From the NCBI RefSeq assembly GCF_030272615.1, contig NC_081410.1, forward strand, positions 568,747,152-568,811,151: a stretch of 64,000 nt of DNA, written 5' to 3'. This document shows, one piece after another, positions 12,373 through 24,142 of this stretch (position 1 is the first letter of the stretch; every line of letters starts with the position of its first letter). Below the pieces are notes generated by a model. It searched no databases, was not told the DNA's origin, and saw nothing but the letters and a program-made list of their open reading frames with translations. Source of the stretch: Cryptomeria japonica. Its lineage: Eukaryota; Streptophyta; Pinopsida; Cupressales; Cupressaceae. Made by a program: the position numbers and the translations under genes.

Positions 12373-14397
12373 ATGCCCATTCCTTATTCTAGGCATCATT
12401 TTGAGCGCGTTTGAAGGTATCGGAGGCCTACTGCATATGGACCACCAGTAAGTCAACCTTTTTGACCTCTTCTTGACTTTTTATTTTGTCGGTTTGGTCA
12501 TTTTTTTGGAATTTTCCACGTGGGGTTCACGGTTTAGCGCATAGGGGTCTTAGATTAGTGCATACAAAAAATGTTGTAGTGCATGGGGGTTTAAATTTTG
12601 GGTGCGTCCGAAATTTTAGGGTAGCGCATCTATTTTCTAGGTTAGCGCATGGTCTTGGATTAGCGCATTAGGGACACAGGATAGCGTAGAAAGTGAAAAG
12701 GTTAGCGCGTCGGGTTAACCTAGCGCATAGGCTGCACAGAGGCTCGCATGGGTAGGGGGAAGTAGTGCGTAGGTTAGACCTAGCACATAAGGTTAAATAA
12801 GTAGTGCGGCCACAGGATAGGTTAGCGCGTAGAGTTAGTCTAGTGCATAGGATAGGTTAGATGGCGCATGGAGAAAAAAGGGTAGCGCTTAGAGTTAGTC
12901 TAGCACATAGGGTGGATAGGATAGCACAGGAAGAAAACAGTTTAGCGCGTGGGTGTGTTTTAGCACGTAGACAATCTATTTTAGTGCATCGGGAAAAATT
13001 TTGTGAGATAGGGTGATTTTGTGAATGAGAAAAATTGATAGGATAAGGCCAGTTTTGTCAAGATAGATGTAATTTGTTCGTTGTTGTGTCTATTGTCATG
13101 GTGTTTGTTAGTTTTTCCAGTATGAGTGTTGATATAACTTGTTTTGATTTGCGATATTTCAAGTTATGCATAGATATTAATGTGAAATTGATATGAGTTT
13201 GTGAAGCTTGAGTTGTGTTACAAGCTGATATGGATTGGAAACTTGAGTTCTTTTACAAGCTGATGTGATGTGGAAACTTGAATTGTGTTACAAGTTCGAT
13301 ATGATTTTTGAAAACTTGAGTTGTGTTACAAGTTGATATGGATTGGAAATGATGTAGAACTTGATTAGATTTTCAAAGTGTTCAAGTTTTTGTGATTTCA
13401 ATTTTTGATATCTATGTTTTGAAGAGGAAACTGATATTGGACTTGTTTTGCTTTTTGATAGGAGCGATTGGGAGTGGTTCAGTCATGCGAGCGGTTTCCT
13501 AGACCTTGGACATTGATACCACGATCGGCACAGGTTGATCTTGACATTATTGAGAGATGCGGCCTAACTTCCCTATTGGATATGCCCCGGTTCACTATGA
13601 ACCGGGGTTTACTTACAGCGCTCGTAGAGAGGTGGCACAGTGATACGAACACCTTTCACTTTGCCACCGGGGAGATGATAGTTACTCCAGAGGACTGTTA
13701 CAGGATCCTGCGCATACCAGTAGTAGGTTCACTACTACCTTACGAGCAGTCGGAGGAGGGTGGGACAGAGGCACTTCGTCGTATATTCCATGATGAGACA
13801 GTTTGTGGATATGAGATCCCTTGGCAAGAGTTCTTGGACTTGGATTATGCACCTCTTCCATCAGTACTGGTAGGGTTTATAGGTGATTTTCTATGTCTTG
13901 ACTACAGGTCAAAGGGACTACCTATGGGATGGAGGCTGGTACTAGAGGATATGGTGACACAGGGCCACAGGTTTGCATGGGGATCGACTATGCTAGCCCA
14001 TCTATACAGGGATTTGCACGAGGTGGTATACTTGGGTTACGGCAGTTTGTCAGCTAGCGTGACGCTCCTACAGGTATGGTGCTGGGAGCACATTCCCATA
14101 GCTAGGCCATTAGTGGACAGAGATAGGCCCGTTGGACATACCTATGCATATGGTTACAGGGGATTAGTTGTCCAGCGGAAGCTGGGCAAACTGGAGCATT
14201 GGAGGAGGGTTTTGGACGACATTGATACAGTTGTTTGGCGACCATATATAGGTTGCGAGGTATGGGCGGAGGACGGGTTGGAGATGCCCTATGTTTTTAT
14301 GACTCGATACCTGATAGGGAGGAACCCATTTGTGATTGAGAGATTCATGGTCACTAGAGTTTTGCGGCAATATGGTCGGCAGCAGGGTATACCATAG
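12373..14397 (+). pseudogene. Two-exon plant mobile domain (PMD) gene, antisense inside the Tat element
   Basis: Exon 1 is 12373-12447 (25 codons from ATG). The intron, 12448-13461, starts GTAAGT and ends TTTTTGATAG. Exon 2 continues in the same phase at 13462 and stays open to 14397. Its product is the plant mobile domain (PF10536 family, formerly 'aminotransferase-like'). Counting from 13468, visible motifs are FHFATGEMIVTPEDCYRIL (63-81), LLQVWCWEHIPIARP (200-214), WRPY (257-260) and VLRQYGRQQGIP (298-309). PMD proteins occur as host nuclear factors (MAIN/MAIL1) and inside plant transposons, where their role is unclear. One in-frame TGA in exon 1 (codon 14) and a TAG after residue 309 indicate decay; both fit C-to-T changes of CGA and CAG. 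The frame before 13468 opens without ATG, which is why exon 1 and the splice matter. Splicing is inferred, not shown. Confidence 0.8.
12535..12990 (+). repeat. About 20 dispersed copies of a TAGCGCAT-like octamer in the PMD intron
   Basis: TAGCGCAT occurs exactly at 12535, twice in 12622-12650, and at 12661 and 12721. Variants TAGTGCAT, TAGCGCGT, TAGCACAT and TAGTGCGT recur every 15-40 bases up to 12990. All are in the sense of the PMD gene. The reverse complement is clustered at 25028-25376 and 26889-27146. Confidence 0.85.
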
Positions 14398-15417
14398 GGG
14401 ACCTGCTTGTATGCATGCCGGAGGCAGGACATACTAGATTGGGGTCCGACTATTGATAGTGCGGCGGCTATAAAGGAGTTTGTTAGCTTAGCGGGCTAGA
14501 TATGGGATTATGCCCCAGAGATTTTGGATGCTAGGATGACAAATGAGTTCACTAGATTGTTCGTAGCGCGGGCGGTGGAGAGGATATCAGATCCGGAGGA
14601 GATGCGGCCTGCGTTTGATTATGATGAGGACGAGGGAGGTGGAGATGATGAGGATGCTAGAGATGATGGAGGAGGACGATGAGGGAGAGGAGATCGGGGG
14701 AGGAGAGGAGATAGAGGGAGGAGAGGAGACAGAGGGAGGGATGGTGGTGATAGAGGGTTGGAGAGAGCAGTGCGACAAACTGTGATGGATAGAGGGAGAG
14801 GAGGGTTGAGCATTGGAGCAGGTGGTGAGGGGATGGTGGGGGAGGTGATAGCTGCAGTGGGAGGGACTGACGAGGTGAGATGACCAGTTCAGAGGAGGAG
14901 GATTGATGTGCTACTACCTCCAGCATCGAGGAAAAGCAGAGGGAGAGGGGATACCTCTTCATAGGTACCCCTACGGGTCCAGATCCCTACTCATGTGGAG
15001 GATGCATAGATTAGGACCCTACCGATGCAGGCACAACTACTGATGCAACAGCGATAGATTGCTCAGCTGACCACTAAGCTAGACACGGAGATAGAGTGGC
15101 GGGGTCGAGCGGAGGAGCTTTTAGCGAGTGTGCAGAGAGCAGCAGTAGGTGGTCTGATGAGAGACACCTTGAGAGAGCTTTCTTTGAGAGCTTAGGAGGT
15201 AGAGTACTACCATCATCATTATGAGGCTGCGGTACCTAGGGATCACCGAGTACATAGCTTTACATAGTCGAGATCTAGTTGATCTCGAGAGACCGGGTCG
15301 CGGTCAGAGAGCCAAGGTGTGACAGGGCCATTGAGACATGATCCTCTTGGAGATCCAAGGGCAGGGACTTCTGTAGCGAGACAATCTAGGAGATAGTCAT
15401 ACTCGAGAGATGTTGTC
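14398..15417 (+). pseudogene. Decayed C-terminal extension of the PMD protein
   Basis: The exon 2 frame remains protein-like after the TAG at 14395-14397. Examples are AAAIKEFVSLAG, then APEILDARMTNEFTRLFVA, an acidic/glycine-rich stretch around 14610-14680, a purine-rich Gly-Arg tract (14680-14960), and a helical part with RAEELLASVQRAAVGGLM near 15110. At least six stops occur, mostly TAG where Gln would fit. The family commonly has a variable, low-complexity C-terminus, so this is probably the original tail. Confidence 0.55.
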
Positions 15418-15492
15418 TCCGTTGTATTTTGATCATTGTATTTGTATTTGATAGAGACATGACATATGTTGTATTGTGATCATTTTTGGAGA

Positions 15493-15495
<3 letters not shown>

Positions 15496-15566
<71 letters not shown>
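15496..15566. repeat. (TA)n microsatellite
   Basis: An uninterrupted TA dinucleotide run of about 70 bases, downstream of the PMD gene. Confidence 0.98.
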
Positions 15567-15567
<1 letters not shown>

Positions 15568-16760
15568 GACACCATTTTCCTTGATCTTCATGTGATGTGT
15601 TATGGATTCATGCTTTCTATATGCTGTTTGTTTATTCTATGATGATGTAATGCTTTGATAGATGTAAATGCATGATGAATATGTGCTATGATGTTTGATT
15701 TATGAGATGTATGATAATGATGTGCAACTATGTGTAAAATGATATGCAACTATGTTTTTGGAGCATCCCCATTCTGTATTTGTCATCCTGATATAACCAT
15801 ATGTTATTTTCTTTCGAGATAAGTATCATCATTGAGTATTGATTTGTTTGGGATATGTTGAAAATTTATACAAGCATAATGGTATAATTGAACAATAATG
15901 ACTTGAGAAAAATTTACATGATGTTTGATTTTGAAAGATAGCACAAGCATCAAGGTATAATTGAACCAGGACGACCTGAGTGTAGATTGTGTATAAATAG
16001 ACAAGATTAAACTATTTGTATGCATAAAGTGGAATCAGGTCTTCAGTGATGTGTTTGCACATCACGTCTTGAGACAAGTATTTACACAGTACAAACGAGC
16101 GCCTCACAAATAGAAGACTAAAAAAATATTGGAGTTTCTTGATTTTCTCTAGCTTGGAAGCATTGTTTGAGAAAATTTAAAGAATCCAATAATTCAAAAA
16201 GTTCAAGTGCAAAAATAGTCAAGACTTTATGCAAAAATGCAAACATTTTTTACTTCAAAAAATCATCCATCGTAGCAATCTGGGGAATCTTTTGCTTACC
16301 GATTGATTTTTTGCTTTGTGGTTGCGCTAGTTTGATTTGCTAGATGAGATGTTCTGAGTTTGCTTCTAGTGTTTGATGACCTGAATATGTTGCAAGTTTG
16401 ATGAATGTTGCCCCTAGCTAAGTGTGCCTCTTGATGTGGATATGTACAGTGATTTCCAAGCCATGGTGGAATATGGTAAGAGGATATATATGGATAGACC
16501 AGGATAGTGACTACGCTAAGTATGTCCTGAATAGATATTTGCTAAGTGGCGATGGCCGATAGTGCTTTACTGCGAAGATAAGGATGTGGATATAGATAGA
16601 GGAGTTGTCCTTTAAGAATAGCGCCTGTTACCAGGTTTTTACTAGTTTCTTTTATTGTACCTTTATATATATATATATATATATTTTCATGCATTTGGAC
16701 TACTCAAGTGTAGTATTTCTTCAGATGAATGTTGTTAGTTGGTTCTTGGAGCACATCTCC
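15567..16760. other. Spacer between antisense gene and pol end
   Basis: No protein-like frame is seen. This is where the sense gag-pol transcript and the antisense PMD transcript would converge. A shorter (TA)n run lies at about 16666-16683. Confidence 0.6.
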
Positions 16761-17960
16761 TTATGAGGTTGTGAGATGATAGGCACCTGATCCATAGACT
16801 GATATGATGACATAGGGACCCAACCAGTTAGGTTCAAACTTCCCTTTCTTTTCTCGATCTTGCTGATTTCTTGGATTTTCTTTGAGGACTAGATCACCAA
16901 CTTTGAAGTTGCGAGGGATGACCTTGTGATTGTAGCTCTTGCACATGCATTGCTGATATGCTTTGAGATGAGTGTAAGCATGCTAACATCTTTCATCTAA
17001 TAGTTCCAGTTCTTGTAGTTAGTTGACCAGATACTCTTCATCTGGGATTAAGCATTTTAGAGAGACTCTGAGAGACGGAATTTCTACCTCCAGTGGTAAA
17101 ATAGCTTCAGATCCATAGACCAATGAGAAAGGTGTTGCTCCTATAGGTGTACAGATGCTGGTTTTGTATGCCTAAAGCACTGGATTGAGTTGGATATGGC
17201 AATCTTTGCTTGCATCATTTACTATTTTCTTGAGAATCTTTAGTATTATTTTGTTGGATGCTTCTGCTTGACCATTCCCCTGGGGGTAGTATGGTGTAGA
17301 GAACTGATGTTGTATTTTGAATTGTTCACATAGTTCTCAGACATCTTGGTTTTTGAATGGGTGTCCATTATTGGTGATGATGGAACTTGGAATACCATAT
17401 CTGCAGATCAGATAGTTTAGGATAAAAGACGCAATTTTCTTTCCAGTTACTGTGGTCATTGGGACTGCTTCTATCCACTTGGTAAAGTATTCTGTTGTAG
17501 TTATAATGAACTTGTGTCCATTTGAAGATGAAGGATGAATTTTTCCAACCAAGTCTAACCCCCACTGACAGAAGGGCCAGGATGTTGTAAATGGTTGTAG
17601 TTCCTATGCTAGTGCATGTATCAGATTGCCATGGATCTGGCATTTAGGACACTTCTTGGTGAAGTGGTAAGAATGTTTCTCCATTGTAGGCTAGTAGTAT
17701 CCCATCCTTAGAAGCTTTTTAGAAAGAGTAGTCCCACTTGAATGTGTTCCACAAATACCTTCGTGAAGCTCGTGTAAAGCGGAATCAAAATCATTACGAT
17801 CAAGGCAACGAAGGAGAGTACCATCTAGACCTTGACAGTACAAAGTATCAGTAGTAAGGGTATACCGGGTGGCTTGTTGGATAAAATTACGTTTTTGGTT
17901 ATGGGATAGGTCAATGGGTAAGATATTGTTCTTTAGATAATCATATATTAGTCCATATAA
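16761..17960 (-). pseudogene. Tat integrase (catalytic Asp lost)
   Basis: In the minus frame the zinc-binding region is seen near 17640-17780 (LHELHEGICGTHSSG, then CPKCQIHG). The core follows with GLDLVGKI for the first Asp, and ITNNGHPF at 17355-17375 where the family has TDNG, so the second catalytic Asp (17370-17372) is Asn. GNGQAEASN supplies the Glu. The C-terminal region has FKVGDLVLKE and GKFEPNWLGPYVI (16761-16946), typical of Ty3/gypsy integrases. Stops split the frame into pieces but the reading phase is kept. The enzyme would insert the cDNA into chromosomes; without the Asp it should be inactive. Confidence 0.9.
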
Positions 17961-18480
17961 AGGAGAATCTGAACCAGTTAAGGCGTAGATGACATGGGAC
18001 TCAGAGTGGTCATAGGCTGGGGAGAACAGTTGCTCTACCAGGAACTCGTAACGACTCTGTTGCTCTGGAATTTGTAGTAATGAAGCGATAGTAGCCATGG
18101 CATCGGCTACTTCATTGTTCAACCTTGGTATCTGCTCGAAGGTGATGTGTAAAAAATACTGTTTGAAGTCATCCACCATTCGTTTGTAGGGTAGTAGCTT
18201 GTCATCCTTTGTTTGATAGTCATTGTTGATCTGATTGATGACTAGTTGTGAATCTCCATAGACCATTAACTCTATGATTTTCCATTCTATGGCCATTTTG
18301 ATGCCTATAACCAATGCCTCATATTCAGCCACATTATTCATGCATGGGAACACAAGCCTATATGATCTTGGTATAGTGTGTCCTTCAGGAGTGATGAAAA
18401 GAATGCCAGCACTTGAATCATGTTGGGTGTAGGATCCATCAAAGTATAGAGTCCATTGCGTGGTAGAAATAGCAAGAACG
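17960..18480 (-). pseudogene. Tat second RNase H (archaeal type)
   Basis: Between the polymerase-linked RNase H and the integrase the frame encodes WTLYFDGSYTQHDSSAG, then NNVAEYEALVIGIKMAIEW, VYGDSQLVINQI and LNNEVADAMATIA. The Asp, Glu, Asp and Asp positions of RNase H are present. A second RNase H of this type at this place is diagnostic for the Tat group. The stretch is open from about 18707 down to 17691 and is the best preserved part of pol. Confidence 0.9.
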
Positions 18481-18539
18481 TCCCTGTCCAGAAATTCAAT
18501 CTCCATAGTTTGTTTTCCTGGTAGCAGCGCTTCAGCTAG

Positions 18540-19980
18540 TTGATCTACAATTGCTTGTCCTTTGATGGCTCTTCTTTCTGTGTATTGGATGTCGAATTCA
18601 CTGAGAATCATGACCCATTTAGCCAATCGTCCGGTAAGAGCTGCTTTGCTGAGTAGGTATTTGAGAGGATCAATTTTTGCTACTAGCTTAATTGTGTGTG
18701 CTAGCATATAATGTCAGAACTTTTGAAATGCGAAGACCACTGTTAGACAAGCCTTCTCAATGAATGTGTAGTTGAGTTCATAGCCATTCAATGTCCTGCT
18801 GATGTAATAAATAGCCCGTTCCTTTCCTTATTGATTTTCTTGTGCTAATAGTGCCCCCAGTGATACATCTATTGTTGAAATATAGAGAATAAGTGGCTTC
18901 CCTGCTACTGGTGGTACTAGAACTGGTGGATTCATCAGATACTATTTTATTTGATAAAAAGATTCTGCACACTTGGTCTCCCATCAGAAAGGTATATTTT
19001 TATGGAGAAAATGATTGAATGGTAGACTTTTATCAGCTAATTGAGCGATGAATCGCCTGATTGATTGAAGTCATCCTTGTAGAGATCTGAGTTGACTGAT
19101 ATTCTTTGGTGGTGGCATCTCCATAATGGCTTGCACCTTTGCTGGATCCACTTCAATACCTTTAGCTAAGACAATGTAGCCTAGTAACTTTCCTAATGTA
19201 ACCCTGAAGACACACTTCTTAGGGTTGAGCCGATCTTAGAATTTCTCCAATCGATCAAAGATCTTTGTTAGGATGCCGAGATGTTCTCCTCTAGTGAATG
19301 ACTTAGCTAGTAGATGATCCACGTAGTCTTCCATGAATGTGTGCATCTTGTCATGAAAGATTGTTGTCATTGCTCTTTGATAGGTAGCCCTTGCATTCTT
19401 TAAGCCAAAAGGCATAACATTCCAACAGTACATTCCCCAAGGACAGGTGAATGCTATTTTGATCTAATTATAGCTTGAGAAACCGTCCATTAGTGAGAGA
19501 ATTTCATGGCCCGTTGTGAGGTTTACAATGATGTCAATGCTGGGCAGAGGAAAGTCATCTTTTGGACAAGCTTTGTTGACATCTCTGAAATCAGTGTAGA
19601 TTCTGATAGTGCCGTCTAGTTTTGATACTGGTACTATATTGGAAATCCATTCTGCATAGTCAATGGGTCAGATGAATCCGACATCTAATAACTTCTTGAG
19701 TTCAGCTTTGACCATGAGTGCTACTTGTGGATTCTTCTTTCGTAGCTTTTGTTTGACTGGCTTAACTCCTAGAGAGATGGACAAGTGATGCATGATTAAG
19801 TGTGGATCAATTCTGGGCATATCGACATATAACCAAGCAAAATTAATTTGATTTTCTTTAAAAAAAAGGATAAATGCCGATCTTTCCTCCTCTGTCAGAG
19901 ATTTTGCAAGGTGTATGTTTTTGACTATTTCTGTGGTGCCAATGTTGATTGATTGAGTGGGCTCAATCAATATGGGTGAT
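18540..19980 (-). pseudogene. Tat reverse transcriptase and first RNase H
   Basis: Recognisable motifs are ELKKLLDVGFI (about 19670), IVPVSKLDGTIRIYTDFRDV, NVMPFGLKNARATYQRAM (about 19380-19433) and YVDHLLAKS. The last should be YVDD: the second catalytic Asp (19314-19316) is His, so the polymerase is inactive. Then follow NPKKCVFRV, LGYIVLAKGIEVDPAKV and the RNase H part with ISRTLNGYELNYTFIEK and MILSEFDIQYTERRAIKG (about 18590). Roughly seven stops interrupt it, but phase is constant from about 22.78 kb to 16.76 kb. Confidence 0.88.
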
Positions 19981-21520
19981 CGCTCATGAAAGTGCTCTGG
20001 AAGAGTGTCAAGTCTCCCATATTTAGGTACCTTGAAAAGGTTTTCACCCTCAGATGCGTCCTTTATTTTTACTTTTTTGTGTTCCAGAGCTGCCATTGAT
20101 TGGTTTTCAGTATCAGATCTTTTACTTGGTTCATTTTTGCGACTGAGAGACTTGGCACTCTCTGGTTTGCAAACATCGTTACTTTGATCGCTGGTAGAGC
20201 CTGTTTCTGGTTTAACGGTACATAGGTAATGGATAATAGATTTATCATTTGGGAAAATTGGTATATCATGTATTTCGGGTTCGTCCTAGTCAATGAGGTC
20301 AGGAAAGACAAGTGGTAAGGAATCATTTGGTGGATCAAGTTCTACTACTGTAAGTGTCAAGACATAGGTTTCATCGTGATTGGTCTTGGTTTTAAAGAAG
20401 TCAAGGATTTCATCGAGGTCTTCGATGGTATTATCTTTCATATAGACTTGTTCATAATGCTTCTGTTCGCTTTCCTTGGCGTCATAGATATTCTGTGGTC
20501 CAAATTCAAGAGGTCTATTTTCTGCGTTATGCTCTTCCTGAGAAAGGGTAATGGTGCCAATATTATTAGGGATATTTGTAGCAGCATTTGAGCAGGTACC
20601 CCATTCATATTCATTGGAATCAGTCCCTGAGGCATCAACCCAGATTCTATCAGTGCTATGAACAAATATGTTGTATGGTGAAAATAGATCTTTGATGATG
20701 GATACCATTTTGATAGTTTTTGTTGATTCGGTGTCAGATCCTACTTCTACTTTCTGTATTTATTCATAGACTATGCCTCCTTGGGGAGGAACAATGGTAT
20801 TAGGAGATGATATTATCAGTTCTTGAGATATTGGTGTTTGAAGATGAGCTACTGCTACAGATATGGCATTCTTGTGGCTTAGAAGCTTTTCCTGATGTAA
20901 CTTTTGTTCTTGACATTCACGTGCCTTGCGGATTGTTTCTGCTAACTCAAATAGTGCTTCCTGTTAGGATTCTTCTTTGTACTTCTTCTTTGCTTTCCAT
21001 TGAGGTTTTGCAGTTATGTGTGGCATCTTTCTTAATAGGAAAGTGAATTTACAACCTAATCCAGTTTTGTCTCTACTGGGCTGTGAAGGAAGATCTATGG
21101 GTTCTGTGACTCCTTCTTTGCATTTTCCAATAGGTCCTTTACCGTCATATCCCATTTGCTACATGATTAAGTATCCCTTTCCATATAGGTGTGTCAGTAG
21201 AACTATGTCGAGAGCAGCTGCTCTGTTATCTTCTTCCTCATCTTTGTATAATGAGCTAAGAATGTCTTTATCTTCTGATTCATGTGCTAGAGTGCCTAGT
21301 TGGATGAAGGTACCATCAAATTTGGTGATGGGCTGAGTTACCAGATGCATTGATGTAGTAGACAATCCATGAGATCTAGGTGATGTTGGTAATTTGGCCA
21401 AACACAGGGGTTCCAAAGAGTATTCTCCCATACCTTGGTCTTTGATTTGCATTTGCTGCTTGAAATTTCCAGATAATGATTTGGGCTTTGTTGTCTATAG
21501 ATCTAATGTTGAGGATCTCT
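19980..21520 (-). pseudogene. Tat linker region with G-patch
   Basis: Downstream of the protease (in element sense) the frame encodes MGYDGKGPIGKCKEGVTEPI and DKTGLG (21060-21155). This is a G-patch, a glycine-rich nucleic-acid-binding motif also known from other Tat-type polyproteins. The rest, to about 19980, is acidic linker (for example YDAKESEQKHYEQVYMKD) without a known domain. Stops include TAG at about 21156 and a TAA near 20963. Confidence 0.75.
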
Positions 21521-21579
21521 ACTTTTCCCTATTATGGGGAACCAAACTATCCTGGGCTTCCCCCATTGCATTACAATGT

Positions 21580-22400
21580 TGAAATGGATTGTGATTAGCA
21601 AATATGGAGATCTCTTGTCTGTTATAAGGAAATTTGACACACTGGTGATACGTAGAAGGCACTGCTTGCATTTCATGTATCCAGGGTCGACCTAACAAAA
21701 TATTGTAGGTGAGATTTATATCTAAGACCTGACACATAGTATCTTTTTGCACTGGTCCAACTTGAATGGGCAACATCACAGTTCCTTTAGATGACCTTTC
21801 CTCATCATCATATGCCTTTATGGTAATCTTTTTACGGGGATCAATAGACTCTTTAGAGAAGCCCAATGCATGAACAAGTTTTAAGGTACAGACATTGAGT
21901 CCAACTCCTCCATCTATTAATACTCTCTTGATTCTATGTTTATAGACAATGACTTCAATATGGAGAGGAGTATTATGTGGATGGCTTAATGAGATATTGT
22001 CATGCTCAGAAAAAGTGAGATTGTGAGGCCCTTTTATATGAGCGACCATGGCTTGGAATTTTTCAGTATCCAAATCTTGAGGTACATTTGTTTCCAATAA
22101 TGCTTGTTCCAATATATCTTTGTGTTTTGGCAAAAGTTTTAGCAACTCTAGTATGGATATTTGAGCAGGAGTTTTGCGCAGTTGGCTGACTAGATCATAT
22201 TGAAGTTTGGGTATAGTGTTTTTTGTTGACATATGTCCTTTCAAGACATATTTTTGAGCTCTAGTGGTTACATTGACTGATTCATGATTATGTTGGTCTT
22301 GGATTGTGATGACGTTTACATGATTGTCGACAACTGATATATGATTAATGGTGTTATTGTAAATGTGATTGATACGTGCCCCATGGGTATCATTTGAAGT
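21580..22400 (-). pseudogene. Tat aspartic protease
   Basis: A retropepsin-like domain with active site VLIDGGVGLNV (about 21907-21920) and the second signature YNILLGRPWIHEMQAVPS (about 21660-21700). The Asp and Gly-Gly expected in this lineage are present, and the 386-codon frame (21519-22679) has no stop. The domain would mature the polyprotein. It is preceded by the Gag tail with the zinc-binding motif. Confidence 0.9.
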
Positions 22401-24142
22401 GGAAGCTCCATCTTTGTTATATTTTGGAAGAGGATTCTTGAAAGCTCCATGGTCACCGTTTGTCTTGAGACCATCTACTGTTAAATCACCTCTATCAATC
22501 ATGTCTTGAACAATGTTTTTCAATCTCATGCAATCATTTGTTTCATGACCTTTGTTGCGATGAAAATCACAAAAGTTTGAGTCATTCCACCAAGGTGGTT
22601 TGATTTGTGGTTCGTAGTTGCTGATTATGGGCAAAGAGATAATCTTGTTTGCCAAGAGTTCTCTGAATGCTGACTCCAATGATTGACCTAGTGGTGTGTA
22701 GATGCATTTTTGATAAGTGTTGGTAGTACCCCATGAATTATTGTTAGGTCCTCGATTTGTGTTATTGTTGGTATTGTTTGGTTATTGGTATTCGGTTGAT
22801 TAGGTGTGCAAGCGTTAGTGTCAGGGTTAGCACCTTTGGGATTTTTCGTAGCTTGAGGATTTCTGGATAATGCGAGCACTGGTTGCTTAGATTTTGGATC
22901 ATGTGATTCATTGTTGCCTTTGTTTTTGTTTCGAGTCTAGAATCGGGACTTGTCCAAGTTGCTGTTGTTCTGGTTATTGTAGTTTGATGAGTTTGTTCCT
23001 TCTTTGAAGAATTTGAGTGTTCCCTTTTTGACACACACTTCCTCTACTTGAATGTCATTTTCAATCAATTTAGCGAAAGATGGTACGCATTGGAGCTTGA
23101 GCCTGTAACTCATCTCACCATTCAAGTTGTCGATGAAGATTTCCATTTTCTCCTTTTCAAGAATATCTCGAGGATATCATGATACAATACATCGCTAGCG
23201 TTGAAGAAATATCATGAACATTTCATTGTTCTTTTGTTTGGTGTTGCAGACCTCTAGCATGGTTATAGCATGTTGAATGTTATAGGAGTATTGTGTTATG
23301 AACTTGTTAACCAATTCATCAAACGATCTGACAGGTGGCATAATTTTGGATAACCATTCCATTGTTTGCCCTCCCAAGCTTCTTGGGAATAACCTCATTA
23401 GATAGGTGTCATCATGAGCAAATTCGAGACTCATGGTACATAATTCCCTGACATGATCGCGGGGATCACTTTTTCCATCATACTTGTCAAATTTAGGCAC
23501 GTCCGAGTTTGGAGGAAAAGGGATCATGTGCAATCTTCTGTCAAAAGGGTAAGGACAGATTTCATTTAAAGAGTAGCGTACTGTTGTTCCTTGTTGCATG
23601 TCTTGCATTTGTTGAGTAAGGGCAACCAAAGGCACATTGTTTTGCTGAGGGAAAGGTTGTTCCCTTTTATTGATCCTGGGTTGAAACGGTGTATGGAATG
23701 GTATGTTTTGCTTGGGAAGATATTGTCTTGGTGTATGTTGCTCCGGTATGTTTTGATCTGGGATGTTTTGTCTTGGTGTATGTTTTTTTGGTATGTTTTG
23801 ATCAGGGATATCTTGTTCAGGATCACGTGCTTTCCTTTCCCATTGTCATTCTTGATATTCATAATGTTGAGGTTTCATTCTAAACACATCTGCATCAAGG
23901 TTTTCAGGGAGTTTTACTCCTTTACTTGTGAGCATGAGCAAATATTTTTCTTTGTCATTTTCCATGAGCCTTTCTACAATCTTTTGGAATGAAGCATTTT
24001 CCTAACATTCTTGAAGAAGCGCTTCAGATATTTCAGTATCCTCTAGGTGTGGACCTTCAAAAGGATTTGACAACCTTCGATTCATACTAGACTCTGCGTG
24101 TGCCTTGCTTTGTTGGTTTTGTTGAGAGCGAGTAACAGGCAT
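22400..24142 (-). pseudogene. Tat gag
   Basis: The likely start is ATG at 24142 (MPVTRSQQNQQ, a start typical of this group). The capsid-like domain has FDKYDGKSDPRDHVRELCTM and MEWLSKIMPPVRSFDELVNK (23280-23500). A CCHC-like motif CDFHRNKGHETNDC lies at 22530-22571. Upstream stops at about 24001 (TAG), 23846 (TGA), 23190 (TAG) and 23175 (TGA) all fit single C-to-T or G-to-A changes. One indel in a CAA-rich stretch near 22.78 kb shifts the phase once between the Gag middle and the zinc motif. Confidence 0.85.

Noticed and set aside
12535-12990. A CRISPR-like or satellite reading of the TAGCGCAT copies
   Set aside because: The repeat is only 8 bases, degenerate and irregularly spaced, in a plant retrotransposon; neither a CRISPR array nor a regular satellite fits.
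14587-14962. Overlapping Ser/Pro/Leu-rich minus-strand frames
   Set aside because: They are shadows of the purine-rich tail of the PMD gene on the other strand.
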